From NCBI GenBank assembly GCA_002336105.1, contig DDEQ01000002.1:1-58317 (forward strand): a DNA stretch of 58,317 nt, written 5' to 3'. The notes under the pieces are model-generated. The model was not told where the DNA came from and did not search any database. It was given only the letters and a program-made list of their open reading frames with translations. Made by a program: the position numbers and the translations under genes. Source of the stretch: Chthonomonas sp. UBA1950 (GTDB lineage Bacteria; Armatimonadota; Fimbriimonadia; Fimbriimonadales; Fimbriimonadaceae). Below are positions 43,096 through 52,259 of the stretch, piece by piece (the first letter of the stretch is position 1; every line of letters starts with the position of its first letter).

Positions 43096-44406
43096 GTGAC
43101 ACGGTCTCAGAAGATAGGTTGCTTGATTTTAGTGGGGGTCCCTATCTTTTGTGTGATCCTTGTATTACTCGGCCTTTTTGTGTTTGGCAAGTCCTCCCAA
43201 GCAGAGTTGCAAACGAGTATCCAAAAAGCTAAGAGTGTTGGACTGTGCGTCGAGCCGACCGACCTACCCACCGGCCCTGCCGCCTCGGAGAATTCGGCGG
43301 CGACCTTCGCTGAAATTCAAAAACTCACCCGGCGCTCCGGCCCATACGAAAAGGCGATGCAGAAGGCACTTGTCTACAGTTCGTCTAAATCAGCTACGCA
43401 GTCTCGTGTCCTCGCGATCGAAGCGTTCGATGACCTGAAGCCGGTTCTGGATCTCGTCAGTAAAGCAACAAGCTTTCCATCATTTTATAAGCCTATCGAC
43501 TTTTCGAAAGCTGAAACATGGGACTTTGACTACTACGACTACGTCAAGGGATCTGTAAGGCTCGAGCTGAATCTAGCAAGGTGGAAGATCGATTCCAACG
43601 ACTTTGCCTCTATGGAACAGTATTTAGCCAACGCCTACAAGATTGCCGATCAACTCAAATATGACCCCGCCTTTGTTGGCATGCTGGTGCAAATCAGCTT
43701 AATGAATCTTGCCGATAGCGAAGTTGAACGGACGTTGAGCCTTTACTCTGCGAATTCAGCTGCCGTCTCTGCATGTAAAAAGGCACTGCGATTCAGACCA
43801 CAAGCGCCAGACCTAAAGAAGTACATAAGCTATGACACGGTCTATGTCCGTTCGGTGCTCAGCTCTGTAAAATCGCAATCCTACTACACTGGTCGCAAAC
43901 CAACACGGCTCGATCGTAACTTTGATCGACTCTTCTTCAACAGCAGCATGAAAAACAAGGCTGACAGTTCGCTACTCCGAAAGCTCACGGAGTATTGGCC
44001 AAAGCTATCCAGCGATCCTGAAAAGTGGAATGAAAACTTCAAAGTGCTGAGGCAGTACGACCTATCGGTGAATTCGGAAACAGACCTGGTCGGGAAACTC
44101 TTAAGCATTGTCGCGATGGAATACAGCCGCCCAGCAACGTTTCTAGGCCTCATCCAGATGCATCGTAGACTCATCAGTACCACGCTAGAGATTATTGACG
44201 CCAAACAGCGAACCGGTCGTTTCCCGACCACGATCTCGAAAACACAAGAACATGAAGATCCGTTTTCATCGAAACAGCTTGTCTATCGACCAAGCAAAAC
44301 TGGCTTTTTGCTCTACAGCGTTGGGCGAGACGGAGTCGATAATGGTGGTGCTCCACGAACGGCAAAGAACACGAAGAAGTACGACGTAATCGTTCAGGTT
44401 CGTTAA
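43096..44406 (+). CDS. Tandem paralogue 3, N-terminally anchored protein
   Basis: Protein of 436 aa, GTG start at 43096. TM helix IGCLILVGVPIFCVILVLLGLFVFG, family motif KSVGLCVEPTDLPTG, helical body, and C-terminus GRFPTTISKTQEHEDPFSSKQLVYRPSKTGFLLYSVGRDGVDNGG. It ends the tandem array. The next gene, DAHP synthase, starts 63 bp downstream and is functionally unrelated. Confidence 0.65.
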   Translation: MTRSQKIGCLILVGVPIFCVILVLLGLFVFGKSSQAELQTSIQKAKSVGLCVEPTDLPTGPAASENSAATFAEIQKLTRRSGPYEKAMQKALVYSSSKSATQSRVLAIEAFDDLKPVLDLVSKATSFPSFYKPIDFSKAETWDFDYYDYVKGSVRLELNLARWKIDSNDFASMEQYLANAYKIADQLKYDPAFVGMLVQISLMNLADSEVERTLSLYSANSAAVSACKKALRFRPQAPDLKKYISYDTVYVRSVLSSVKSQSYYTGRKPTRLDRNFDRLFFNSSMKNKADSSLLRKLTEYWPKLSSDPEKWNENFKVLRQYDLSVNSETDLVGKLLSIVAMEYSRPATFLGLIQMHRRLISTTLEIIDAKQRTGRFPTTISKTQEHEDPFSSKQLVYRPSKTGFLLYSVGRDGVDNGGAPRTAKNTKKYDVIVQVR

Positions 44407-44469
44407 CTGTTCGACGCTGGTAGAAAGACCAACTAGCTTCTGTGCGCCATACTCATAGAAAGAGAGCAA

Positions 44470-45516
44470 ATGACGCGCGCAACAGAAGACCTCAGGATAC
44501 GAGCCGTACGGCCATTACTACCACCCGCTATCCTACACGAGGAGATCCCACTTACCGAAACTGCAGCCAATCTGGTCGAGGAGGCTCGGTCGACCGTTGA
44601 AAGATCACTTCAAGGAGAAGATTCCCGCCTCGTTGTCGTGGTCGGTCCATGCTCCATTCACGACCCGGTTTCTGCGCTTGAATACGCGGAAAAGCTGAAA
44701 CAGCTGACGACGCGATATGAAGACAAACTCTTCGTTTTGATGCGCTGTTATTTCGAAAAACCGAGAACAACCATCGGTTGGAAAGGATTAGTAAACGATC
44801 CTCAGATGGACGGATCGTTCCGCATCAACGAAGGCCTTCGAATTGCGCGCAAGATCCTCATCGATGTGGCATCGATCGGCTTACCTTCGGCCACCGAGTT
44901 CTTGGACATGACCGTTCCGGCGCATCTTGCCGACCTTATTTCATGGGGCGCCATCGGGGCCAGAACGACGGAGAGCCAGACTCACCGTGAACTCGCAAGC
45001 GGTTTAAGTATGCCGGTCGGCTTCAAAAACGCCACCGATGGAAATGTTCAACCAGCCATTGATGCACTCAAAGCAGCGCGCGAGGCACATTGGTTCCCTG
45101 GAACGACCAAAGACGGCATCTCAGCCATTCTGCAAACTACGGGCAACCCAGCTTGTCATGTTGTGTTACGCGGTGGTTCGAGAACGGGTCCAAACTACGA
45201 AGAAGACTTCGTTCGCCGAACAGCGGAAAACCTTCGAAAAGAAGGTCTTCCAGAGAAAATCATGGTCGATTTGAGCCATGCAAACAGCCAAAAGAACCAC
45301 CTTCGTCAGATGGTTGTCGCGGATGACATTGCCGATCAGCTTAGCCACGGCTCTTGCCCGATTTTCGGTGTGATGATCGAGAGCAACATCGTCGAGGGCC
45401 GCCAAGACATCGTCGAAGGCAAAGAGCTTGTCTACGGTCAAAGCGTGACGGACGCTTGTATCAGCCTTGAGCAGACTGAACGAGTGCTCGACACGCTTGC
45501 GCGAGCAAAACGCTAA
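44470..45516 (+). CDS. aroF: 3-deoxy-7-phosphoheptulonate synthase, class I
   Basis: Protein of 348 aa catalysing the first shikimate step, condensation of erythrose 4-phosphate and phosphoenolpyruvate. Class I alpha-type motifs: VVVVGPCSIHDP, LMRCYFEKPRTTIGWKGLVNDP, GARTTESQTHRELASGLSMPVGFKN, HVVLRGG and VDLSHANSQKNH. The metal-binding Cys (GPCS), His and Glu are all in place, and length is normal. Which of the AroF/AroG/AroH feedback types it is cannot be told from sequence. It overlaps the convergent methyltransferase gene by 4 bp. Confidence 0.95.
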   Translation: MTRATEDLRIRAVRPLLPPAILHEEIPLTETAANLVEEARSTVERSLQGEDSRLVVVVGPCSIHDPVSALEYAEKLKQLTTRYEDKLFVLMRCYFEKPRTTIGWKGLVNDPQMDGSFRINEGLRIARKILIDVASIGLPSATEFLDMTVPAHLADLISWGAIGARTTESQTHRELASGLSMPVGFKNATDGNVQPAIDALKAAREAHWFPGTTKDGISAILQTTGNPACHVVLRGGSRTGPNYEEDFVRRTAENLRKEGLPEKIMVDLSHANSQKNHLRQMVVADDIADQLSHGSCPIFGVMIESNIVEGRQDIVEGKELVYGQSVTDACISLEQTERVLDTLARAKR

Positions 45517-46253
45517 GACCGCTTTCGACAGACATACATCGCTTCGATTTCGTCGAGGCTGAGGGGTCGCTGCGCCCAATGCCCAGCGGTCCCACCCCAA
45601 ATGTTGTCGACGATGAATCCGTTTGCCTCAAGCATCTTCTTCACCTCAGGCGGGATGAACAGCCTTTCGTAGATTTTGACAATAACTGGCCCCGCCGGAA
45701 TGTCCATCTGGTCTTCATAATTGGCTACCATCGTCGCTGGGTTAAACCGTCCATCCGCAACGTGTTGGTCGTTCATTTGGCGGATGATTTGGTAGGCATT
45801 CAGTGCTGTCAACAAAAAGGGCGCATTTGGCTTGATCGAAGCAGCGATATTGGCCAAAATTGCTCCGTCGTGGACTTCAGCGTCTTCGCCCTCCTCAATG
45901 AGTCCGAAGCCCCCTTCGCAAAGACAGATGGCGGCATCGAACGGAATCTCAGAGCGCCAGGTCGTTGCATCGGCTTGAACAAACTGTACATCCACCTTTG
46001 CCTCGTTTGCCGATTGGCGTGCTTGCTTGAGCATCTCGGTGGATCGGTCCACACCGACAACTCGGTAACCCCGTTTTGAGAGTTCTATGGAATGGCGACC
46101 CGTTCCACAGCCCATGTCTAGTACGCTTGAACCGGCTGGGAGGGCAAAAAGGGATAGAAAGAAATCAACCTCGGCGACTGTGTTTTTAGTGAAACCGTTT
46201 TGCTCGTAGGTCGAAGCTTCGTAATCAAAAAATGCTTCCCAATGCATTGCCAT
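45513..46253 (-). CDS. Class I SAM-dependent methyltransferase
   Basis: Protein of 246 aa. Motif I is SSVLDMGCGTGRHSIELSKRGYRVVGVDRSTEMLKQAR, with the acidic ribose-binding VGVDRS, then VQFVQADATTWR (motif II/III) and FDAAICLCEGGFGLIE (motif IV). The rest, LNAYQIIRQMNDQHVADGRFNPATMVANYEDQM, fits the Methyltransf_11/25-type enzymes. The substrate is unknown. No neighbour suggests one. Confidence 0.9.
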   Translation of the reverse strand: MAMHWEAFFDYEASTYEQNGFTKNTVAEVDFFLSLFALPAGSSVLDMGCGTGRHSIELSKRGYRVVGVDRSTEMLKQARQSANEAKVDVQFVQADATTWRSEIPFDAAICLCEGGFGLIEEGEDAEVHDGAILANIAASIKPNAPFLLTALNAYQIIRQMNDQHVADGRFNPATMVANYEDQMDIPAGPVIVKIYERLFIPPEVKKMLEANGFIVDNIWGGTAGHWAQRPLSLDEIEAMYVCRKRS

Positions 46254-46334
46254 AGCAAGTAGGGTACCGTCCCAGGACCTGGAACCACCGAGACAAATGG
46301 AAGGTTCTACAACGTAGTATTAAGGAAGATAGAT

Positions 46335-47465
46335 ATGAAGTCGTCTGCGATTGCTTATATCGGAATTGCCGTCTTCGTCGGCGCCTTTGCTGCGCTTCAG
46401 ATCGATCACTATATGGACCGCAAACGGTCTGTGGGGGATTTGTCGCTCATCAATGATGCAAAGAATGGTCTTGTGCGAACGGTCGACTATACCGAGGGTG
46501 CGGGAGGTCCTGACTTTCGCTCTGCTGCTAAAAAAGTGAACCAGAGCGTTGTCAGCGTTGATCGATATCAACGAGTTCGGCGCGGATTTTTCGATGACGA
46601 AGGCGTAGTCACAGAAACCGGCACCGGCTCTGGCGTCATCGTTTCGCGAGATGGCGTGATCGTGACCAATAATCACGTCGTTCAGGATGCGACAAACGTG
46701 CGTGTTCGCATTCAGGGCCGACAACCGATCATGGCGAAGGTTTTAGGAACAGACCCTCGTTCTGATTTGGCCGTACTCAAGGTCGATGCGAATGATCTCT
46801 CGCCCATCGAACTCGGAAAGAGCAGCGATGTGGAAGTCGGCCAGTGGGTAATGGCAGTTGGAAACCCACTCGAATTTGATAACACCGTTAGCGTTGGGGT
46901 GGTGAGTTCGGTTAAGCGAGACCTACCAATGGGAGCTGGTGGCTTGGTGAATGCCATTCAAACCGATGCAGCAATCAACCCAGGGAACTCAGGCGGTGCG
47001 CTCACAGATACTGCCGGTCACCTGATCGGGATTAACTCGGCAATCGCCAGTGGTACGGGACAAAGCGTTGGCATAGGATTTGCCATTCCCGTTGACCGAG
47101 TCCGGACCGTCGTCAACGACATCATCAAATTTGGATATGCCAAGTATGCTGGCCTTGGATTCTCTCCAGAAACAAGACTCGATGGAGCCCTAGCCGATCC
47201 GGACATTCGAGCGCAATTAGCAGACCTAGTTCAAGCAGACAACCCACCGAGTACCGGTATCATCGTTAGAAAACAACCGAACGGAGTTTCTGAGCTTAAG
47301 CAGTGGGATGTCATTTTATCAGTAGATGATCAACCGACAGATCGGATCTTTGCTCTCAATAAGACGCTTATGACCCACAAACCAGGAGACTCAGTGAGTG
47401 TAAAGATCTGGCGAAGTGGATCAGAGAAAACCGTCACAGTTAACCTTGTGGAGATGAAAGGCTGA
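46335..47465 (+). CDS. HtrA/DegP-type serine protease with one PDZ domain
   Basis: Protein of 376 aa, anchored by an N-terminal TM helix (SSAIAYIGIAVFVGAFAALQI). The chymotrypsin-fold triad is visible as TNNHVV (His), SDLAVLKV (Asp) and INPGNSGGALTD (Ser). A single PDZ domain (GLGFSPETRLDGAL..GIIVRKQPNGVSELKQWDVILSVDD) follows. HtrA proteases degrade misfolded envelope proteins. Its stop (TGA 47463-47465) overlaps a CTG codon that could start the next gene. Confidence 0.92.
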   Translation: MKSSAIAYIGIAVFVGAFAALQIDHYMDRKRSVGDLSLINDAKNGLVRTVDYTEGAGGPDFRSAAKKVNQSVVSVDRYQRVRRGFFDDEGVVTETGTGSGVIVSRDGVIVTNNHVVQDATNVRVRIQGRQPIMAKVLGTDPRSDLAVLKVDANDLSPIELGKSSDVEVGQWVMAVGNPLEFDNTVSVGVVSSVKRDLPMGAGGLVNAIQTDAAINPGNSGGALTDTAGHLIGINSAIASGTGQSVGIGFAIPVDRVRTVVNDIIKFGYAKYAGLGFSPETRLDGALADPDIRAQLADLVQADNPPSTGIIVRKQPNGVSELKQWDVILSVDDQPTDRIFALNKTLMTHKPGDSVSVKIWRSGSEKTVTVNLVEMKG

Positions 47466-48526
47466 ACGACCCAATAGGGCTCGCAACACACTTCCTGCGC
47501 ACAAAGGTAGCCCCGTTTGCACAGGAAATGGACAAAGACCCAGAAGTGCTTCGAATAGCATTTCAGGGTCTTTGTAAGCATAACTTGATGGCGCTACGCC
47601 GACCCGAAAAGTGGGGTGGCCCAGCCGTTAGCGAATTGGTGTTCCGACGATATCAAGAACAAATCGCACGCGTCTCTGGAGCATTGGCCTTTCTTCAAAC
47701 TCAGCATCAAAGCGCCGGATCGATGCTGGCTAACTCAGAGAACGAAGCCATCATGGAGGAATACCTGCCAAAGATGGGCAACGGTGAAAAACTGGTTGGA
47801 ATCGGTTTCAGTCAGCTTCGAAGACCCGGACCACCTTTGATGAGAGCCGAAGAAACTGACGGTGGATATCTGCTCAACGGCAAGGTTCCATGGGTGACAG
47901 GTTATAGTTTCTATCCTGAATATTTGATCGGGGCACAGTTACCCGATGGGCGAGCAGTATTTGCCATCGTTCCACTTCCAACCACCGAGCTAGCCGGAAT
48001 GAAAGTGTCAGAACCCATGGGTTTGGCAGCGATGGAATCAGCCCAAACGGTCTCCATTGACTACGAAAACTTCTTCGTTCCGCACGAAAAAGTGGCATTC
48101 GTCAAGCCCGCAGGTTGGATACAAAACAACGATATGATCAACATCGCACTCCAGGGGAGTTTCGCGATGGGTTGTGCGATGGCAGGTCTCGATATCGTCA
48201 ACACAAACGCGCAAAAGAAAAACGTAGACTTCCTTATCAAAGCTCATGCCGCGCTTCAGGAGGAACTCAACCGGTGCCGGGCTTGGGCTGAGGAACTTCG
48301 ACCGCAAGTAAACGAAGAAACAACCAACGAGAGGCTAGCCCTAAGAGCGTGGCAAATTGAGCTAATGGCTCGATGCGCGCAGGCGGCAGTCGTTTCTTCG
48401 AGCGGAGCCGCAAATAGCTCGAATCACCCAGCGCAACGTGTATTTCGTGAATCTATGGTCTTCACGGTCAGCGCACAAACAAGCGCTATCATGGAAGCAA
48501 GCATAAAGCGACTCATTTCAGAGTGA
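47462..48526 (+). CDS. Acyl-CoA dehydrogenase-like flavoprotein, possible CTG start
   Basis: Protein of 354 aa if it starts at CTG 47462, 332 aa from ATG 47528. Upstream of the ATG, the frame reads LNDPIGLATHFLRTKVAPFAQEMDKDPEV, which carries the N-terminal acyl-CoA dehydrogenase signature (VAPFAQEMD), so the true start lies upstream of 47528. CTG 47462 overlaps the HtrA stop (CTGA) with GGAG 8 nt upstream. The body has ALAFLQTQHQSAGSML and the middle domain (KLVGIGFSQL..GGYLLNGKVPWVTGYSF). The usual C-terminal catalytic Glu cannot be placed. Substrate unknown. Confidence 0.75.
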   Translation: MNDPIGLATHFLRTKVAPFAQEMDKDPEVLRIAFQGLCKHNLMALRRPEKWGGPAVSELVFRRYQEQIARVSGALAFLQTQHQSAGSMLANSENEAIMEEYLPKMGNGEKLVGIGFSQLRRPGPPLMRAEETDGGYLLNGKVPWVTGYSFYPEYLIGAQLPDGRAVFAIVPLPTTELAGMKVSEPMGLAAMESAQTVSIDYENFFVPHEKVAFVKPAGWIQNNDMINIALQGSFAMGCAMAGLDIVNTNAQKKNVDFLIKAHAALQEELNRCRAWAEELRPQVNEETTNERLALRAWQIELMARCAQAAVVSSSGAANSSNHPAQRVFRESMVFTVSAQTSAIMEASIKRLISE

Positions 48527-49358
48527 CAAAGTGGCCGTTCTTTGGTTCAAAGGTGATGTCCCCATCACGGTCAGTTCGGTAAGTCGTTATACGTAAATTT
48601 CGTAGTCGGTCGACGACAACTCGGTGCGGATGTCCATATCGATTGCTTCGACCGACCGGAATCACAGCGATTTGTGGATTCACTGCCGATAACCATCTTT
48701 GTCCTGTTGAGGTTCGACTGCCATGATGACCAACTTTCATGATGTCTGCTTTCCAATCGCCGTTTTGAGTCGCTAGGTCTTCGACCGCGATAGGCGCATC
48801 GCCAGTAAAGACAGCCGTGGCGCGGTGAGCCGTGAGCTTCAGAAACATCGACCCATCATTATCATTCTCGTTGTCTTTAACCTTTGGGCAAAGATAACGT
48901 AATCCGACGGAACCAGCGCTGATCGTTCCAGAATCGCGTAACCAAGTCACAGATTGCGGCTCAATTCTCCACTTCAATAAAGCCTTCAACATCGATGAGT
49001 TGTGCTGAAATTGGTCGGAAATGATGAGCTTTGCGTCTGGATAGGCACGATGTATCGCACCGGTCCCTCCGACATGATCGGAGTCGGGATGGGACAAAAA
49101 GATGGCATCCAAACGCCTTACTCCGAAGATTCGCAGTTTGGGCAAGACCTTTCGTTCACCAGCATCAAAATACGGCGTTTTCGGGCCAGTATCAATGAGC
49201 GCATTGAATCCGGGCGATTGAATCAGCGTACAGTCGCCTTGCCCAACATTAAGGAAAACCAAACGAGTTTTAGTCTCATCTGAGCGTTGAACAAACCAAA
49301 CCGTACTGCCAGCCAATACCGCCGCCATGCCAACGCTAATCCACATCCGGTTGGACAA
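48513..49358 (-). CDS. ComEC-type metallo-beta-lactamase domain protein, separate gene
   Basis: Protein of 281 aa with a signal-anchor helix (MWISVGMAAVLAGSTVWFV), followed by an MBL-fold domain: VFLNVGQGDCTLIQSPGFNALIDTG, IFLSHPDSDHVGGTGAIH (metal motif HxDxDH-like), and IMKVGHHGSRTSTGQRWL. This corresponds to the C-terminal nuclease-like domain of full-length ComEC, which is here encoded separately, overlapping the ComEC channel gene by 23 bp. It may degrade one DNA strand during uptake, as proposed for ComEC; that function is an inference. Confidence 0.88.
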   Translation of the reverse strand: MSNRMWISVGMAAVLAGSTVWFVQRSDETKTRLVFLNVGQGDCTLIQSPGFNALIDTGPKTPYFDAGERKVLPKLRIFGVRRLDAIFLSHPDSDHVGGTGAIHRAYPDAKLIISDQFQHNSSMLKALLKWRIEPQSVTWLRDSGTISAGSVGLRYLCPKVKDNENDNDGSMFLKLTAHRATAVFTGDAPIAVEDLATQNGDWKADIMKVGHHGSRTSTGQRWLSAVNPQIAVIPVGRSNRYGHPHRVVVDRLRNLRITTYRTDRDGDITFEPKNGHFVTLK

Positions 49359-50706
49359 GTCGCTCCCTCCAAACTAACAAGATCGCCGCGTATAAAATCA
49401 GCAGCCAATACGGGGTGAATTCCATGACGCCTAGGTCGGGAATGATTCGATCGAGCCACTTGATGACGAGATCGATATAAGCGGCGCAACCCGAAGCCAC
49501 GATGATCATCCCTTTTGCCGCCCCTGCAAGCAATGGCGATATTAGGAACCCGAGAAAACACAGGACTACCGACAGGCAGGCGCTCCAGACAACCAACACG
49601 TTGGCTGGAATCGAATTCATGGAAATCCAGCCTGTATGGTAAGCAAGTATGGGTGCCGCGAAAAGAGAGGCGACTGCGCTGACATGAACATACCGATAAA
49701 TCTCTCGCAAAACAAGGTTCTTAATCGCAAAACGAATGGGCGGAAACAAAAGAATTCCAGCCACGACAACCATTGATAACTGAAATCCCATGCTGTGAAC
49801 CTCTGATGGATCGAAGAGCAAATATCCAGCCGCGGCAATTGCGAGGGCCGATAAGCTGTCTGGTTCGCGCCGAAACAAATAGGCAACCAAATACAGTCCT
49901 GTCATCACCACCGCACGAATGGTTGGCGACGGAAGCCCGACGTCAATCGCATAAACGCTCAACACAATCATCAAGATCGATATTTGTGCGATCCGAGGAA
50001 TCGGTAACCGTGACAGAATCAAGTTCATTATCCAGGCAAGAGCCATGACATCAACTCCGGACGCACTCACGACGTGAATAGTCCCCGTCCGACGCAATGC
50101 TTCTGATGTGTCTTCGCTCGTAGTCAAAGATCGAATTGTGAGAGCCTTCAAAAAACCCGCCTGTCCGGCGGTTGCGGTTTTATCGAGGAAGACTTCGAAA
50201 GACCTTCTCTGATGGGTTGCAAATCGAAAGATTGCCGATCCCGAGGAGATTTTCGTAGCTTGAAAAGGTTCGATTGTTGTCGTGCCGATGAATTCGGAAT
50301 AACGTTGACCGTCATTATCTCGTGGCTTAACGACGCACTTTACACGCCAGATCTCACCAGCATTGAACTTAAGATCGCCGGTAGTCAAGGCTTTAATCAG
50401 CTCATCTTTGTGCCTAAGAATGCAAGTCTCGCCTTCAGTGTTCTGGATTGGGACACTCACAACAGTTACTTCCGAATTAAGAAAGTAATTCTCGTTTCGA
50501 TTTGATCGGGTTGGAGTCGGCGCTAACAAAATGCCGACAACAAAGAACACTAGGCCAAGTGCCTTTGTCGCTGGTGGTCGGACCAAAAGAAAAAGCCCGA
50601 TCAAAACGAGAAATAGTTCTGGATGCGTTGGAGAAACAAGACCTAAGATCAATCCGAAACAGATGACGACGGCTGGTCTGAACTCAACCTGTCTTCGAAT
50701 CTCCAC
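49336..50706 (-). CDS. comEC: ComEC channel protein (DUF4131 and competence domain)
   Basis: Protein of 456 aa. The N-terminal part contains an OB-fold/DUF4131 region (VVSVPIQNTEGETCILRHKD..TTGDLKFNAGEIWRVKC), and the C-terminal half is the multi-TM Competence domain (HVVSASGVDVMALAWIMNLIL, FDPSEVHSMGFQLSMVVVAGILLFPPI). HVVSASG is the conserved motif of the DNA channel. The MBL-type third domain of classical ComEC is missing but is encoded by the next gene. It belongs to the recF-dciA operon and would take up transforming DNA across the inner membrane. Confidence 0.9.
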   Translation of the reverse strand: MEIRRQVEFRPAVVICFGLILGLVSPTHPELFLVLIGLFLLVRPPATKALGLVFFVVGILLAPTPTRSNRNENYFLNSEVTVVSVPIQNTEGETCILRHKDELIKALTTGDLKFNAGEIWRVKCVVKPRDNDGQRYSEFIGTTTIEPFQATKISSGSAIFRFATHQRRSFEVFLDKTATAGQAGFLKALTIRSLTTSEDTSEALRRTGTIHVVSASGVDVMALAWIMNLILSRLPIPRIAQISILMIVLSVYAIDVGLPSPTIRAVVMTGLYLVAYLFRREPDSLSALAIAAAGYLLFDPSEVHSMGFQLSMVVVAGILLFPPIRFAIKNLVLREIYRYVHVSAVASLFAAPILAYHTGWISMNSIPANVLVVWSACLSVVLCFLGFLISPLLAGAAKGMIIVASGCAAYIDLVIKWLDRIIPDLGVMEFTPYWLLILYAAILLVWRERLVQPDVD

Positions 50707-50730
50707 GCTTCAAACTATACAGGACTTTTG

Positions 50731-51135
50731 TTATTCTTTCCAGTTATTTAGCCGTTCTTCTGCAATCTCGCGGATTGACTTGTGCCGTTTCGTTTCTTGT
50801 TCTTGATCATCTGCCAGAACCTCAACCCGACGAGTAGGAAGCGGGCGCACACCAAAGCGGACATCCCTGAACAATCCTGGCTCGTCAGCAAGGTCATTGA
50901 GTTTTGAAACGATAACTTCCTTCATCATGCGTAGTTCTTGAGCCCAAGCCGAACCCTGAACTGCCACCCATACCGTTCCTTTATCAAACCTGTCTGGAAA
51001 TGATCGATTAGCGAGTCCCGGACCGACAACCTCAGACCATTTTCGAAGCACCTTCTGTGCACGAGCCGCTGCAAGAACATCTTCGTTGTGAAGTGCTCTT
51101 GGCAAGAAGCTCGCCAGTCGAATCATGCCTCGCAT
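50731..51135 (-). CDS. dciA: DciA (DUF721), replicative helicase loader candidate
   Basis: Protein of 134 aa. The DUF721 core is LRKWSEVVGPGLANRSFPDRFDKGTVWVAVQGSAWAQELRMMKEVIVSKLN, followed by a charged tail. DciA promotes loading of the replicative helicase DnaB in bacteria that lack DnaC or DnaI. It overlaps the recF end by 13 bp, the common recF-dciA arrangement near the origin. A start at MIRLASF (3 residues later) is equally possible. Confidence 0.9.
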   Translation of the reverse strand: MRGMIRLASFLPRALHNEDVLAAARAQKVLRKWSEVVGPGLANRSFPDRFDKGTVWVAVQGSAWAQELRMMKEVIVSKLNDLADEPGLFRDVRFGVRPLPTRRVEVLADDQEQETKRHKSIREIAEERLNNWKE

Positions 51136-52259
51136 ATCGAACCTGAACGTACCTGAAATACCTTAGCCTGGTCGAGAATCTTTTCCCCTGCTGCCGACGC
51201 CTCGGTACACGTCAAAACGGCTTGATGGGCAGTGTCGAGAACAACTTCGACCAGCAACGCTCTTCTTTTCTCATCAAGATCAGAAAGAATGTCATCGAGT
51301 AACAACAGAGGGGGGACATGGTTGACCTCTGAGATGATCGACATCGAGCCCATCTTACAGGCGATGACCGCCGTTCTTTGTTGACCTTGAGATCCGTACA
51401 GCCTAGCCTCTCGCCCGTCGACAAGAATGCTGATGTCGTCGCGATGTGGGCCAATACTTGTTCCCCCGCGTGCTATATCTGCTCTCCTTTGCGTTGTGAG
51501 CCTCTCTGAGAGGGCTTCGGGGGTGTTTGCGTCATCTCGCATGTCATACGCCATCTGAAGCGTCTCTCCTTGCCCTAGCCGCGAATGCATTTGATGAGCA
51601 GTTTGAGATAAGCGATGCAGGTAGTTCTGTCGCATCTGTCGAATCGGTGCTCCGTGATTCGCGACATGTAGCTCCCAGGGCTCGAAAACCTCGTCTGGCA
51701 CAAATCCTTCTTTTGCCTCTCTTAGCAATGCATTGCGGTGCTCTACAGCCCGTTTGTAATGCGCCAGATGGTTAAGGTAAGCCGGGTAAAGAGCCGACAA
51801 CTCAAGATCCAGGAAAGATCGTCGGTCAGTCGGATCACCTCGAACGATAACCATGTCCGAAGAACTAATGCTGACGCAGGGAAGTCTGCCCAACAGATCA
51901 GCAGCTCTCGGAAGTGAAACATCGTTGATGAATGCTCTTTTTCTCGCGCCTCGCTCTAAAGATAGCGAAAGTTTGGTTTCGCCTTCGCGCAACCAAATGG
52001 AAACTTTTGAGCCCTGCTCGCCTTCTTGAATCGCTTCAGTATCACGTTGACCTCGTAGGAGTCTTGTCGTCGCAATCAGGTACAGCGACTCTAGAAGATT
52101 TGTCTTTCCTTGCGCATTTTGCCCGGCTACAACGTTGAACCCTTCAGAAAGATTCAGTTCTAGCCGATGATAATTTCGGAACCGTTCGAGAACAATCCGC
52201 TCAACGGTGATCGCCGCGTTTTCCTCACCTCTCTTAATAGGAAGATCTCTTTCTATCAT
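51123..52259 (-). CDS. recF: DNA replication and repair protein RecF
   Basis: Protein of 378 aa of the SMC-like ATPase family. Motifs: RIVLERFRNYHRLELNLSEGFNVVAGQNAQGKTNLLESLY (Walker A, GQNAQGKT), ARLYGSQGQQRTAVIACKMG (signature) and PPLLLLDDILSDLDEKRR (Walker B). RecF loads RecA at gaps and often lies near dnaA. Start ATG 52259 has no visible Shine-Dalgarno; translation may depend on a short leader. The upstream 240 bp hold the DnaA-box cluster. Confidence 0.95.
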   Translation of the reverse strand: MIERDLPIKRGEENAAITVERIVLERFRNYHRLELNLSEGFNVVAGQNAQGKTNLLESLYLIATTRLLRGQRDTEAIQEGEQGSKVSIWLREGETKLSLSLERGARKRAFINDVSLPRAADLLGRLPCVSISSSDMVIVRGDPTDRRSFLDLELSALYPAYLNHLAHYKRAVEHRNALLREAKEGFVPDEVFEPWELHVANHGAPIRQMRQNYLHRLSQTAHQMHSRLGQGETLQMAYDMRDDANTPEALSERLTTQRRADIARGGTSIGPHRDDISILVDGREARLYGSQGQQRTAVIACKMGSMSIISEVNHVPPLLLLDDILSDLDEKRRALLVEVVLDTAHQAVLTCTEASAAGEKILDQAKVFQVRSGSICEA

